From the NCBI RefSeq assembly GCF_000304475.1, contig NC_018940.1, forward strand, positions 1,488,001 through 1,552,000: 64,000 nucleotides of DNA, given 5' to 3'. This document shows positions 30,458-40,361 of this stretch, one piece after another. The notes beneath the pieces are model-generated. The model was not told where the DNA came from. It saw nothing but the letters and a program-made list of their open reading frames with translations, and did not search any database. This stretch comes from Kazachstania africana CBS 2517. Its lineage: Eukaryota; Ascomycota; Saccharomycetes; Saccharomycetales; Saccharomycetaceae. Numbering within the stretch: position 1 is the first letter of the stretch; each line of letters starts with the position of its first letter. The translations under genes and the position numbers were made by a program.

Positions 30458-30971
30458 CAATTATTGAGTAATACAAGGTTGAATAAGAAAAACAGGCTTA
30501 TGAAAGACAAAATTTTCTGTGGATACAGGCACTTTGAATGCACTGACGTAAGTGCCTCTACTTTTAGTACTTAATGTAATTAAAGCATCAAAGTGCATCA
30601 TATGCGATGACCTCTTCACTATTGCATATAATTTTTTTTTCTTTTCTGGTTTTGAGTTGACAATAATGAATTATTCAATGTAGTCCGATGAAGTTGGAAA
30701 TAACAGGAGGGGTAGGGAAAGAATTCACGCAGTTGAAATTCGTAGTGAATTGTACTGTTGCATTGTATACACTTACATTTCTCTTCTGCGAAGATGATTG
30801 GAAGTAGAAAAATTGCATTCTCTTATTAAAATTTTGAAGTCACCTAAAATGTGCAAATGGAGAAGAAGGCCCGAGTTAGGCAAAAGTTTCCTGTATTACG
30901 AAATCACAGAGAAAATGCCGTCATTTCATTTCTCTGTGGTATGTGTCTGTGGACGATACAATGTACAAAGA

Positions 30972-31004
30972 GGGGGACAAGAGGGGGACAAGAGGGGGGG
31001 GGGG
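30972..31004 (+). repeat. G-run tandem repeat, potential G-quadruplex
   Basis: Two copies of GGGGGACAAGA (30972-30976 plus spacer, 30983-30987 plus spacer) followed by a run of 11 G (30994-31004). This satisfies the usual four-G-tract quadruplex pattern. The units also contain AGGGG, the stress-response element core. Confidence 0.75.
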
Positions 31005-31887
31005 AAAGATCGTGAAGAAGAAGGAAACCTCATCGCTGTGTCTCCCTCCTACTGTTAGGAGCGGAATTCCGCCAAGAGATTACATTGCGGATTTTCGACG
31101 AGTAAATCTTAATGACCGATTGCGTACACTACATGAAATTTTTTTTTCACCGTTCTCATCTTTCTTTTTCCTAGGTCGAGAGTAAACGATCCAAAGAAGG
31201 GGGAGAACAAACGGGAAGGCAAAAAGTTACTATGTTTTTTTTTTTTTTCTAAATTCTCATTTTTTGATGTGCCGAGAGAAGAATGAAGGAGAAAGGAAGA
31301 GTACTTTTTTTGGGGGACCCGAAGAGGGAAGAGGCACAGGCGCACATAATTGGAAATTTTCTGCGAGAACTGGAATACGAGAGAGCTCAATGCAGATGTA
31401 ATTGGGAAAGCACAGGATGTTCAAAATAATGCGGAAACTTTAAAAAAGTTTAATACTGACGGAACATGCTGCCTACGATGGAAACAGTCAAGATACGGTA
31501 TATACATTTTTTTTCTGTTTTTTTGCCTTTCTTTCTTTTTGTTTCCCGAATGCTTTCAGTCGCTAGCCGTGGACCACCACGCCCAAGAGATTACCGTTGA
31601 TAGATACACTTTTCTCTTTCTTCCTCCTCTTCTTACAAAGACACCATGGTACGATTTTTTTTTTTTTTTTTTTTTTAATTTCCCTTTTAATACTTGCTTG
31701 GTTATTAAACTTTAGAAAGCTAAAGAAAAAGGGAGAAGATGAACCACTACAAGATTAACCGGAATTGTATGAAAACTGACGAAGTTATCCATCGTGTATC
31801 ACTAGGAAATACTAGTAAATGTTAAGTAGTTTCTTGCCTGTCACGCAGTACATCCTGCAGGACTCCATCGTAAAATTCCTGTTTTCT

Positions 31888-31911
31888 TACTACTACTACT
31901 ACTACTACTAC
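31888..31911 (+). repeat. (TAC)8 trinucleotide repeat
   Basis: Eight perfect TAC units in the presumed RHO5 upstream region, in noncoding context. Confidence 0.85.
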
Positions 31912-32660
31912 AACTACTATCATAGCGACATTGAGCCCCTGCCAATAATACTATTATACTCGTCTACTCACTAATATTTACGTATTCACACCATTTTTTT
32001 TCTTTCTATGATTTGAAAAACCGCTTTTTGTCGCTAAATTTTAGTGTAAAGGAGCAAAATTCGAGATCTTTCCTATTCTGGATTATTCTACTACCATCTC
32101 TCTGTTTTCTTTCATAATCCCAATTTTATAAAAGATTAATAAATACCATTTCCTCTCTGGATCACGTATCTCTCTCTCTCTCATTCTTCTCTCTATCTCC
32201 AAAACTTGTTTCTCTTGGAACATTAAATAACACATACGGTTCTATTCTGCCCCTTTACTGTTAGTTTCCAGGCCCAATTCTATTCAAAAAGAATTAGCTC
32301 ACATTGTCCATATAAGCATCGTCATTATCAACCAATAACAGCAATAATTATCAGCTAATTATTTTCAGACATTACTGCTACCACTAGTATTAATACTACT
32401 ACTAATAATACTTCTTATTGTCTTTTTTTCTTTTCGAAATTTTCATTATCATCAAATCCTTTCCCCCTCTCTCAAAAAAGGTAAGTCGCCTATATAAAAA
32501 AAGGAAAAACAAGAAATCATAATAATAGTAATACCGCACATCAATATTACTGTTTTTCGGAATTTATAAAGACTCAATTTCATCTCATCGCTTTTCCATC
32601 ATTTCTAAGGATTAATACTAATAATAATAACACCATAATTTAATTTGACTACTACATATT

Positions 32661-33554
32661 ATGAAATCAATCAAGTGTGTCGTGATAGGCGATGGCGCAG
32701 TAGGTAAAACATCCTTACTCATCTCATATACTACAGGTACTTTCCCGCGAGATTACGTCCCGACAGTTTTCGACAATTATACAACGACGATATCATTATC
32801 AAATTCATCATTATCAAATTCAACACCGTCTTTGAAATCACATCCGCATTCTTTGGAATCTTTACAGCTATTCAAGTTGAATCTTTGGGATACGGCAGGT
32901 CAAGAAGAATATGATCGTTTAAGACCTCTTTCTTATCCACAAACCGATATCTTTTTAATCTGTTTCTCCGTAGCTGAATCAAATAGTTTTAAAAATGTCA
33001 CTGAAAAATGGTTACCTGAATTGAAAACAAATTCAAATATTGAAAATTCAGAAATCTTCAAAAAATCAGGTAAATATCCAATTCTTTTAGTTGGTACTAA
33101 GTCTGATTTAAGGGATGACACAGTTGAACAGAAAAAATTGCATTTAAATGATTCAGATTTCGTTTCGCAACAAGTTATCGATAAATTTGTCAAAGATAAT
33201 CTTTTCATGGGTTATGTAGAAACTTCTGCAGCTACTCAAACCGGTGTACGTGAAGTTTTCGAAACCGCTGTTCGTTTTGTGGCTTCCGATATGGAAAAAC
33301 CATCTACTAAGAATGTGCAAGATTATATTAACGATAAAAAATCATCACCAACATCCAATATAAACAATAATAGTGTAATGACTAGTAAACCATCATCATC
33401 AGCACCACAAGTTAATAAATCAAATCAAAAGACAAGTGCTGCAAAAGCAACTACATCTAATAAAAAACCTAGCAAATTTACTACTAACACAATTGCTGTT
33501 ACAGATAAAAGTAGTAAAAAATCAAAAAAGAAATCTAAATGTGTTATATTCTAG
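32661..33554 (+). CDS. RHO5: Rho-family GTPase Rho5 (Rac-like)
   Basis: Rac-type small GTPase of the yeast cell-integrity and oxidative-stress responses, acting at the plasma membrane and mitochondria. The P loop GDGAVGKT is at 10-17, followed by effector TVFDNYTTTI and switch II DTAGQEEYDRLRPL. TKSD and SAA (G4, G5) are present. A Ser/Leu-rich insert of about 20 residues separates the effector loop from the DTAG motif, a feature of fungal Rho5. The tail is long, Ser/Lys-rich and polybasic, ending KKKSKCVIF. CVIF is a CaaX prenylation box with Phe in last position (S. cerevisiae has Leu). Length 297, against 331. Position matches YNL180C. Confidence 0.94.
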   Translation: MKSIKCVVIGDGAVGKTSLLISYTTGTFPRDYVPTVFDNYTTTISLSNSSLSNSTPSLKSHPHSLESLQLFKLNLWDTAGQEEYDRLRPLSYPQTDIFLICFSVAESNSFKNVTEKWLPELKTNSNIENSEIFKKSGKYPILLVGTKSDLRDDTVEQKKLHLNDSDFVSQQVIDKFVKDNLFMGYVETSAATQTGVREVFETAVRFVASDMEKPSTKNVQDYINDKKSSPTSNINNNSVMTSKPSSSAPQVNKSNQKTSAAKATTSNKKPSKFTTNTIAVTDKSSKKSKKKSKCVIF

Positions 33555-33794
33555 GTTCACTTCATCATTTGCACATTCGTTAGTCATAAGTCGTAGCCTT
33601 CCCATCCATCCTTTCATGTTAGGCTTTATAATATCATCCTCAATCATCGTCCATATTCTTTTCAAATGTTTAAAAAAAATGCTTCATACTATTGCATATC
33701 CATATATAAAGACACATGTATTGATAGAACGTTTATCTTTTTTACCTTAAGTACATTAGCTGGTTATCTGGTATGTATATATCAATAGCACCAA

Positions 33795-34997
33795 TCATTT
33801 CTTTTTTTTCGAATCTTTCTTCTTTTCTGGCTTACCAGCATTTCTCTTAATTGCCATCTTCTTCTCTATCTCTAAGATATCCCTTTCTGTATTTTCAAAT
33901 AATTGTTTTTGTAAAACTTCATCTTCGAATTCTTTACGTGCAAACTTCACAATAGAGCAATCGGAGACATATTTAGCTTTTTCATCCTGTCTATTAATTT
34001 CTTCTAATTCAGGTGTATTCAATGCATATAACAAATTTTGTGCAGCTCTATTCCCACTCTTGGTAAATAACCATAATATCGGATACAATATAATACAGTA
34101 AAGTAAAATCAATAACGTTATTGAACCATTGCTAATTACACGACGTAAACTTTGTGACCGCATCGTCCCAGGCTGAACCATACACACAGCAATGTTTTTA
34201 CCACTCCTTTCAGTATTTTTCTTTGAATCATTTTTAACACTCTCAATTAATCGCCTCTGCAATTCCATCATACTCAGACCCAACTGTAATTTACTACTTG
34301 CAAAAAATTTTAATGCGCTATCATATTTAACTTTTTGCCACAATGGATCCTCTACATTGATGTCCCCCATCACTTGCAACCAGCATGTCGTCACTATAAT
34401 TCTGACATCTCTATCAGGTGGTTGCGCTTTAAAACTCGGTTGGAGTAAGTTCAAAAGATGAAAAATACCAACATAATTCGTAGCCATTTGAACTTCTAAT
34501 CCGTCCTTGGAAGATTTTCTTTTTGGCAATTTAAATTTAGGTATACCCCATGGTTCCATATTACCGGACATAACAATAACACCATCCAATCTTCTTGGAG
34601 GAGAATTGTCTAACCAACTTGTTACGAATTTACGGATTTCCCACAAGTCGTTCAAATCACATTTTTCCATGAATAATAACTCATTCTTGGTTCTTTCACG
34701 TAAATCTTCCACCCATTCAGTTGACCATTCATCCACTTCTCTAGTTAAAAAGATCAATTGTGCACCTAACCTGGCCATTTCAAGAATCACAGAAGTACCC
34801 ATCCCTTGACTTGTTGCACCGGTGACAATATAAACCTTACCATGCAACTTTCTTTCCCAAGTGTTAGACGGGCCACGGGACCAGTATTTGATTGCCGTCG
34901 CACCTAAAACGTATGGTAAAGCTGTTTTTATAGTATCATAGTGAGGAATATTATCAGTACCTTCAGTTAGAATTGTTCCCAGTATATTAAGTGGCAT
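33795..34997 (-). CDS. PBR1: Short-chain dehydrogenase-like membrane protein Pbr1
   Basis: Pbr1 is an SDR-fold protein needed for normal growth in S. cerevisiae; its reaction is unknown. The first ATG in frame is at 34997 (MPLNILGTIL); the frame is open upstream, but only from a GTG. That start gives 400 residues, against 407. The Rossmann motif TGATSQGMG lies near 52-60 after the sheet VYIV. A hydrophobic C-terminal span near 295-320 (ITLLILLYCIILYPILWLF) is followed by a charged, lysine-rich tail. A typical YxxxK is replaced by a Ser-Ser-Lys-containing segment (FFASSKLQLG). It is divergent from IPI3 across about 220 bp. Confidence 0.92.
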   Translation of the reverse strand: MPLNILGTILTEGTDNIPHYDTIKTALPYVLGATAIKYWSRGPSNTWERKLHGKVYIVTGATSQGMGTSVILEMARLGAQLIFLTREVDEWSTEWVEDLRERTKNELLFMEKCDLNDLWEIRKFVTSWLDNSPPRRLDGVIVMSGNMEPWGIPKFKLPKRKSSKDGLEVQMATNYVGIFHLLNLLQPSFKAQPPDRDVRIIVTTCWLQVMGDINVEDPLWQKVKYDSALKFFASSKLQLGLSMMELQRRLIESVKNDSKKNTERSGKNIAVCMVQPGTMRSQSLRRVISNGSITLLILLYCIILYPILWLFTKSGNRAAQNLLYALNTPELEEINRQDEKAKYVSDCSIVKFARKEFEDEVLQKQLFENTERDILEIEKKMAIKRNAGKPEKKKDSKKKK

Positions 34998-35121
34998 CTT
35001 CTTGATCCTCTCCAAGGCTATTGCCACTCTTTTCTCATCAGCACTATCAATGCTTAAAATATATATACATTTTACTTTTCGAAAGCTCTTTCTGACCCGG
35101 TCCGCAACAATCGCAAAATCT

Positions 35122-35146
35122 TGAAAATTTTTTACAAGCTCATCGC
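35122..35146. promoter_or_regulatory. RRPE and perfect PAC in PBR1-IPI3 divergent promoter
   Basis: TGAAAATTTT (35122-35131) is a perfect RRPE. AGCTCATCGC (35137-35146) is the reverse complement of the PAC consensus GCGATGAGCT. They lie about 75-100 bp before the IPI3 start. Confidence 0.85.
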
Positions 35147-35220
35147 AATAATTATAACTTAAACTATACGTAGAAACCGCGAAATAACTGTCTTCCAGAG
35201 CCTATTCAACACTCATTGCC

Positions 35221-36804
35221 ATGGACGAACAGATTATTTTCACTACCCAAGGTACAGGTACCGTTGGTAATATCCATTCTTTCGAGCAAGCAAACTTGAG
35301 AACATGTACCACCAATCATAGAAATAGTGCAGTTCAAATTAATGATAAGTACCTTTTCGTGGCACAAGCTAAAAAGGCGTTAATAAATGTCTATAATCTA
35401 TCTGGTCCAAACAAGAGAGAATCGGTGGAACAAAGACTACCGTTGCCGGAGGCAGTCAATTGTTTGGAAATTGTCGAAAACGAAATCCCTATCTACAGCA
35501 ATAGAAATACTTCCAATGTATACAATTATCCAGAATTCAACTTACCATATTTATTGTTAGCTTCAACGGAATCAGGCAAATTATATGCCTGGGAATTAAA
35601 TTCTGGTAATTTGCTTAACGTAAAATCAATGGCACATTATCAGGCAATCACAAAGATAAAATCTATCATGAATGGAAGATATATTATAACATCAGGTAAT
35701 GATGCCAGAATCATAATATGGCAAACTGTGGATCTTGTTTCACAGGAAGATCCAAAACCTATTGCTATTATTCACGATCATACTTTGCCAATCACCGATT
35801 TTGAAGTGTCATCCACCCATGGTGAAAGTTTATTCAGTTCAGGAACCAAACTATACACTGCTTCGGATGATTCGACTGTAAAGTGTTACGAATTAAATCT
35901 ATACGGTTCTAATAACAAAAAAGTTGGCAATAAGCCTAGACTATTGGCTTCTTTCTCTTTACCATTTGCCGCCAATTATATTACTCTAGATCCAGCTGAA
36001 AGGTCGATTTATTTAGGGACAAAGTTTGGCTGTTATTCATTATCACTATATTATAACTTAGAAAGTAAAAAAATAGTTAATTTAACACAGCTATCTGATA
36101 GTAACAAGGGCAAAATTTATTCACTAATATTTGATGAAGAGAAAGCTTCAAGCAAAAATGAGTTATTTATAAGAGGCCAGCTAGTTATAGAAAGGCTGAT
36201 GGAGACGGAAGTGTCATGTTTATCAATTTCAATGGACGGTACAATACTTTTGGTCGGTGACACAATGGGAAACGTCTCTGTAGTCGAGGTTTTCTCCAAA
36301 CAAATTTTGAAGACGTTACATCCTTTGACAACCTCGCAAGTAACTAGCGGTGCTGTCACTAATATTCTTGCAAAAGCTGCTTATCAAGACGAAAATGAAG
36401 CTTTAATTGGTTTCAGTAAAGACGTACAAAAATCAAATGATCAGAAATTGCCATCCTTGCAAAGAGCCATTTTTGACGCCAAAAAACCTGGGCAAATGCA
36501 TGATGTCTGGCATCAAATAGGCCCAAGGGAAGGTGGTAGCAACAGTGGAATGGTGACACCACTAAATAATCTAGACCAATATTTGGATAATGTCATGAAA
36601 CAAGAATCTCATTTTGTAATGATTGGCCAAAAGATAGTCAGTGAAGAAAGAATCGTAAATAAGGAGACTCAAGTTGATGCTTCTAAGGATGAAGAGATCA
36701 AAGAATTGAAGCAAAATATTCAAGTATTGACTAAAGCATACAAGGAATTAAGAGACATTCATGAGAAATACTACGAAGAACATGAAAAGGTAAAGAAGAA
36801 ATAA
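35221..36804 (+). CDS. IPI3: WD-repeat protein Ipi3 (Rix1 complex)
   Basis: Ipi3 joins Rix1 and Ipi1 in the complex that processes ITS2-containing pre-60S particles and also takes part in pre-replicative complex assembly. The 527-residue protein (555 in S. cerevisiae) is a WD40 propeller with recognisable blades. Examples are LLASTESGKLYAWELNSG (about 113-130), YIITSGNDARIIIWQ (near 157-171) and LYTASDDSTVKCYELN (near 217-232). It ends in a C-terminal coiled coil (about 480-527, IKELKQNIQVLTKAYKELR) that mediates oligomerisation in the family. The PAC/RRPE pair fits ribosome biogenesis. Position matches YNL182C. Confidence 0.93.
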   Translation: MDEQIIFTTQGTGTVGNIHSFEQANLRTCTTNHRNSAVQINDKYLFVAQAKKALINVYNLSGPNKRESVEQRLPLPEAVNCLEIVENEIPIYSNRNTSNVYNYPEFNLPYLLLASTESGKLYAWELNSGNLLNVKSMAHYQAITKIKSIMNGRYIITSGNDARIIIWQTVDLVSQEDPKPIAIIHDHTLPITDFEVSSTHGESLFSSGTKLYTASDDSTVKCYELNLYGSNNKKVGNKPRLLASFSLPFAANYITLDPAERSIYLGTKFGCYSLSLYYNLESKKIVNLTQLSDSNKGKIYSLIFDEEKASSKNELFIRGQLVIERLMETEVSCLSISMDGTILLVGDTMGNVSVVEVFSKQILKTLHPLTTSQVTSGAVTNILAKAAYQDENEALIGFSKDVQKSNDQKLPSLQRAIFDAKKPGQMHDVWHQIGPREGGSNSGMVTPLNNLDQYLDNVMKQESHFVMIGQKIVSEERIVNKETQVDASKDEEIKELKQNIQVLTKAYKELRDIHEKYYEEHEKVKKK

Positions 36805-37224
36805 ACTGCATCTGTAACTATATATTAAATAGCACTTTACTATAATCCATATCTCTGTATAATAACAAACTGTCCAATTGCTCATAAATGAAAATTATTA
36901 CTCATTTCCAGAACAAACTGAATTCTTCGAAAAAAAACGCCCAAACTTCGAAAGCACAGCTGATAAATAAGGACTTTTTATTTGCTCAATCTTCAGACAG
37001 CCACATATATAATAAACGGGCCTGATCTGTACCATTGATCTGTCTTGTTTGTCTTCGTAACTCGAACATATTTCTTTGGTTTCCGCTTGTGAAAGATTCA
37101 AAATTACGTAAAGAGAAAAACTGAGAAAAGAGATAAGTGATTGCGCATAATTAACATCTTTGAAAGAGACAACATATTAAAGGATTGTAAGCAAGGCAGA
37201 AGACCGTTAGATTCCACTGGTTTG
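36805..37224. other. Intergenic: IPI3 3' region and NPR1 promoter
   Basis: No gene seen. One GATAAG core (37131-37136) could be a GATA-factor site, in line with nitrogen control of NPR1, but a single copy is weak evidence. The NPR1 frame is open upstream of its ATG to a TTG at 37141. Confidence 0.5.
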
Positions 37225-39504
37225 ATGTCGTCTTTAACAAAGTTACTACAGGAGAAGAGAAACGAGCCTTCTCCTGTCCCTATCAACAACAAAAATACCA
37301 CAAAGAGTTCTCCTTTGTTGCATACCACCTCAAGGACTTTGGGCCTGGAACATGATAGAAACGTTAGGAACCCTACGACAAGTGTTACAACTGTAACACA
37401 GTTGGATTCTGAAGATGATACCGAGACGACAGGCTCCTCCACAGCGAGCTCCTCTGTCAATGATAAAAACAATGTACTATCTTCAAGCTTTCTAACCGCT
37501 AATTTTGCTCATACAGCTACTTTATATGGCACCAGTTTACAATCTAGAGACCTACATCAAGGATCGGGATCGTTTATAGACAACAGCTATCTTGGTAGCA
37601 ATGATATCCCTGCGAGGAAAAGTTCTATGAGGTCAAGCAACAGCGCCAGACCTATCCCCTCCCTATCGTCGAGTATTCCTTATTCTGTGCCAAATTCCAA
37701 TAAAGATGCAAGCAATACCAACATCAGACCTATGGGCTTAAATAGTGCTAATTCCTCTTACTCTTCCTCCTGGTTAGAACAATATGGTAGTAATATGCCA
37801 AGCAATATATCAGCCATCGACTCTACAGTCATATCATCTCCAAAAGTCGACAGTGTAGAAGCAAGATTCGTCATATCGAAGCAGAAGTTACAAAAGGCAT
37901 CTATGTCCATTACTCATACCACTTCTGTTTCGAGGTCAAATTCTTTTTCTTCTCAAATCGGCAGCCTTTTTTCAAAGGGATCGAGAGACAAATATGCTGC
38001 CAACACTGCTACCAATGAAACGAGATCTCATTCTTCCACATCCACGAATTCTAATTCGACTGCTGCAACTGCTATTCCTAAACCAGGTCGTGCAAGACAA
38101 AGCAGTATTTATTCTTCTTCAAGACAACCATCCGGCTCATATACCGAAAATTTCTACGGTTCTCCAAGCTCAATGAATGATCATCCGCCAAGTCAAAGTG
38201 TGCCAAGGTCTCATCACTCTTCGATAGCAAATCTGAGAGGCTTTTTTTTCAAGAAAAGCTCTGGTAATCTTTCAACCAGTATAAATGCTACAGCTTCGAA
38301 CTTAAGCAATTCTCCAGGTATATCAAGCAACATCTCTGCTGTATCTAATAAGCAGCCATTCACTCCGGGTTCGTACAACAGTGTAAATAGCGATACCATC
38401 TACTCTGCAACAAATGAAGTCTCACAGCCGTTCTCAAAACGGTACTTCAGGACTGGTGAAGACTTGGGTGCTGGTGCAGGGGGCTCTGTCAAACTTGTAA
38501 AAAGATTAAGTGACAGTAAAATACTGGCAGTGAAAGAATTCAGGTTAAAATTTGAAAATGAAACCAAAAGAGACTATGTTAAAAAGATCACATCTGAATA
38601 CTGCATAGGTACCACACTACATCATCAGAATATTATTGAAACAGTAGAAATCGTTTACGACAATAATAGAATGCTACAAGTAATGGAATATTGTGACTAT
38701 GATCTTTTTGCCATTGTTATGAGCGATAAAATGTCTTATGAAGAAACCTGTTGTTGCTTTAAACAAATTTTAACTGGTGTAGAATATTTACATAGTATTG
38801 GCCTCGCACATAGGGACTTGAAGTTAGACAACTGTGTTATAAATTCGAAAGGTATTGTAAAATTAATTGATTTTGGTGCTGCTGTTGTATTCTCTTATCC
38901 TTTCTCGAAAAATCTAGTTGAAGCAAGCGGCATTGTTGGTAGTGATCCATACTTAGCACCAGAGGTTTGCATATTTACGAAATATGATCCACGTCCCGTT
39001 GATATTTGGTCGGTAGCTATTATATTTGCCTGTATGATATTGAAAAAGTTCCCATGGAAAATTCCAAAGTTAAGAGATAGTTCCTTCAAGCTATTTTGTT
39101 CTGGACGTGATTGTGACTCACTAAGCAGTTTGGTTACTAGAACACCAAATCCGCCATCTTATGATAATATATCAGCAGATAGTAAACCTGTATCATCTAA
39201 TAATGCGTCCGACCCCAATAATCTTAATATTGGCCCACAAAGGCTTCTACATCAATTGCCCGAGGAATCGCAACATATAATTGGTAGAATGATTGATCTA
39301 GCCCCTGCTTGTAGAAGTAGCATTGATGAAGTTATGAAGGATCCATGGATCACAAGTATCGAAATGTGTCATCAAGTGGAGGATGGGCTCAAATACAAAT
39401 TAGTCAGCTCATCAGATCATACCCATACGAAAGTCGATCAAAGTGAGGCACACATCGCGGGATTGGAAAAGAAGAAGAAGAAGCAACAACGTCAACAAAA
39501 ATAG
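37225..39504 (+). CDS. NPR1: Nitrogen permease reactivator kinase Npr1
   Basis: TORC1-controlled Ser/Thr kinase that stabilises Gap1 and regulates Mep2 ammonium permease. The ATG at 37225 gives MSSLTKLLQEKR, the family N-terminus; 759 residues against 790. A long Ser/Asn-rich N-terminal half (1-400) carries many phospho-sites and conserved islands such as SIPYSVPNSNKD and ISSPKVDSVEARFVISKQKL. The kinase domain runs about 405-715. It has GAGAGGSVKL (P loop), VKEF lysine, HRDLKLDN (about 529) and DFGAA. The tail is acidic then ends in a Lys run (EKKKKKQ). All catalytic residues are present. The duplicate PRR2 in S. cerevisiae lies in the block that also holds TIM22. Confidence 0.95.
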   Translation: MSSLTKLLQEKRNEPSPVPINNKNTTKSSPLLHTTSRTLGLEHDRNVRNPTTSVTTVTQLDSEDDTETTGSSTASSSVNDKNNVLSSSFLTANFAHTATLYGTSLQSRDLHQGSGSFIDNSYLGSNDIPARKSSMRSSNSARPIPSLSSSIPYSVPNSNKDASNTNIRPMGLNSANSSYSSSWLEQYGSNMPSNISAIDSTVISSPKVDSVEARFVISKQKLQKASMSITHTTSVSRSNSFSSQIGSLFSKGSRDKYAANTATNETRSHSSTSTNSNSTAATAIPKPGRARQSSIYSSSRQPSGSYTENFYGSPSSMNDHPPSQSVPRSHHSSIANLRGFFFKKSSGNLSTSINATASNLSNSPGISSNISAVSNKQPFTPGSYNSVNSDTIYSATNEVSQPFSKRYFRTGEDLGAGAGGSVKLVKRLSDSKILAVKEFRLKFENETKRDYVKKITSEYCIGTTLHHQNIIETVEIVYDNNRMLQVMEYCDYDLFAIVMSDKMSYEETCCCFKQILTGVEYLHSIGLAHRDLKLDNCVINSKGIVKLIDFGAAVVFSYPFSKNLVEASGIVGSDPYLAPEVCIFTKYDPRPVDIWSVAIIFACMILKKFPWKIPKLRDSSFKLFCSGRDCDSLSSLVTRTPNPPSYDNISADSKPVSSNNASDPNNLNIGPQRLLHQLPEESQHIIGRMIDLAPACRSSIDEVMKDPWITSIEMCHQVEDGLKYKLVSSSDHTHTKVDQSEAHIAGLEKKKKKQQRQQK

Positions 39505-39774
39505 GTCCAGAAAAGGAAGAATACTTTCAAGACTATTGACAGGGCCTCACTATCAAGCTTCAAATTGTACTTATGTTTATTTTAAGAATTATTAATTTAT
39601 TCACATATGTATTTATATATGTATTTATGCCGGCATCATCTAACGTTTCCTTATTTAAAGTACCACATTAGGTTTTTTTTCTCTGTATGAAATTTATATA
39701 GAGGCGTTCCGTGAAACAAGTGGCCTCTACCTGCATTGAAGTTGGTTTGCTTTCCAACCTGTATTAACATATAT

Positions 39775-40224
39775 ATGTCACAGGCTAGCAAAAATACATT
39801 AATTAAACTAATAGTAGCAGCAGGGCAAGCTGCACCAACTCCACCAGTTGGTCCCGCATTGGGGTCCAAGGGGATAAAGGCAATTGATTTTTGCAAAGAG
39901 TTTAACGCAAGATCATCAATATACGAGCCCAGTACGCCAATTCCAGTCCTTATAACAGTAAAGCCTGATAGAACATTTAAGTTTGAGATGAAATCACCGC
40001 CTACAGGATACTTACTGCTCAAAGCACTGGGATTAGAGAAAGGTGCTGAAAAACCGAATGTTTTAAGCAAAGATAAAACCATTGGCCAATTGTCATTGAA
40101 ACATATCTATGAAATAGCAAAAATTAAGAAAACCGATGAAAGACATAATCTTTTAGAAATGAAGAGTATCGTTAAGTCCATTATCGGCGTGGCTAAAAGC
40201 ATGGGAATTAATGTTATACCGTAA
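39775..40224 (+). CDS. MRPL19: Mitochondrial large-subunit ribosomal protein uL11m
   Basis: Mitochondrial uL11, part of the GTPase-associated centre. The ATG at 39775 gives [18 protein letters not shown], 149 residues against 158 in S. cerevisiae. The uL11 core motif [16 protein letters not shown] follows directly (19-34), with DFCKEFN and [19 protein letters not shown]. The C-terminal RNA-binding helix ends with [13 protein letters not shown]. No cleavable presequence is evident, as is usual for this protein. The frame is open upstream to a TTG at 39736. Confidence 0.93.
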   Translation: MSQASKNTLIKLIVAAGQAAPTPPVGPALGSKGIKAIDFCKEFNARSSIYEPSTPIPVLITVKPDRTFKFEMKSPPTGYLLLKALGLEKGAEKPNVLSKDKTIGQLSLKHIYEIAKIKKTDERHNLLEMKSIVKSIIGVAKSMGINVIP

Positions 40225-40361
40225 CGACTTTTGTATATAAAATATGGCAAAAATCATGTAAATATAAATCACATAAAATAAATGAAATTAATAGAAATGA
40301 TATTCAGAAAAAATGACTTCTTGTATGTAGATTATATACTTTATTTTTCAACGTTCTTGGT

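Larger units (their letters stand above)
30021..32660. other. 2.6-kb gene-free interval between RPS3 and RHO5 (divergent)
   Basis: The longest interval without a credible gene. It holds the RPS3 promoter (Rap1 sites near 30234-30260), a 10-bp hairpin at 30434-30457, and a G-rich repeat at 30972-31004. It also has a 22-nt T run at 31655-31676, a TAC trinucleotide repeat at 31888-31911 and a CT-rich stretch near 32168-32200 leading to RHO5. The open frames within it are low complexity (runs of F, K, G) with no family match. No tRNA A/B boxes or snoRNA box pairs were found by eye. Confidence 0.6.

Noticed and set aside
31109..31715. Open frames of 93 and 121 codons in the RPS3-RHO5 interval
   Set aside because: They run through poly-T and pyrimidine tracts, have runs of Phe and Lys, overlap each other on opposite strands, and match no family.
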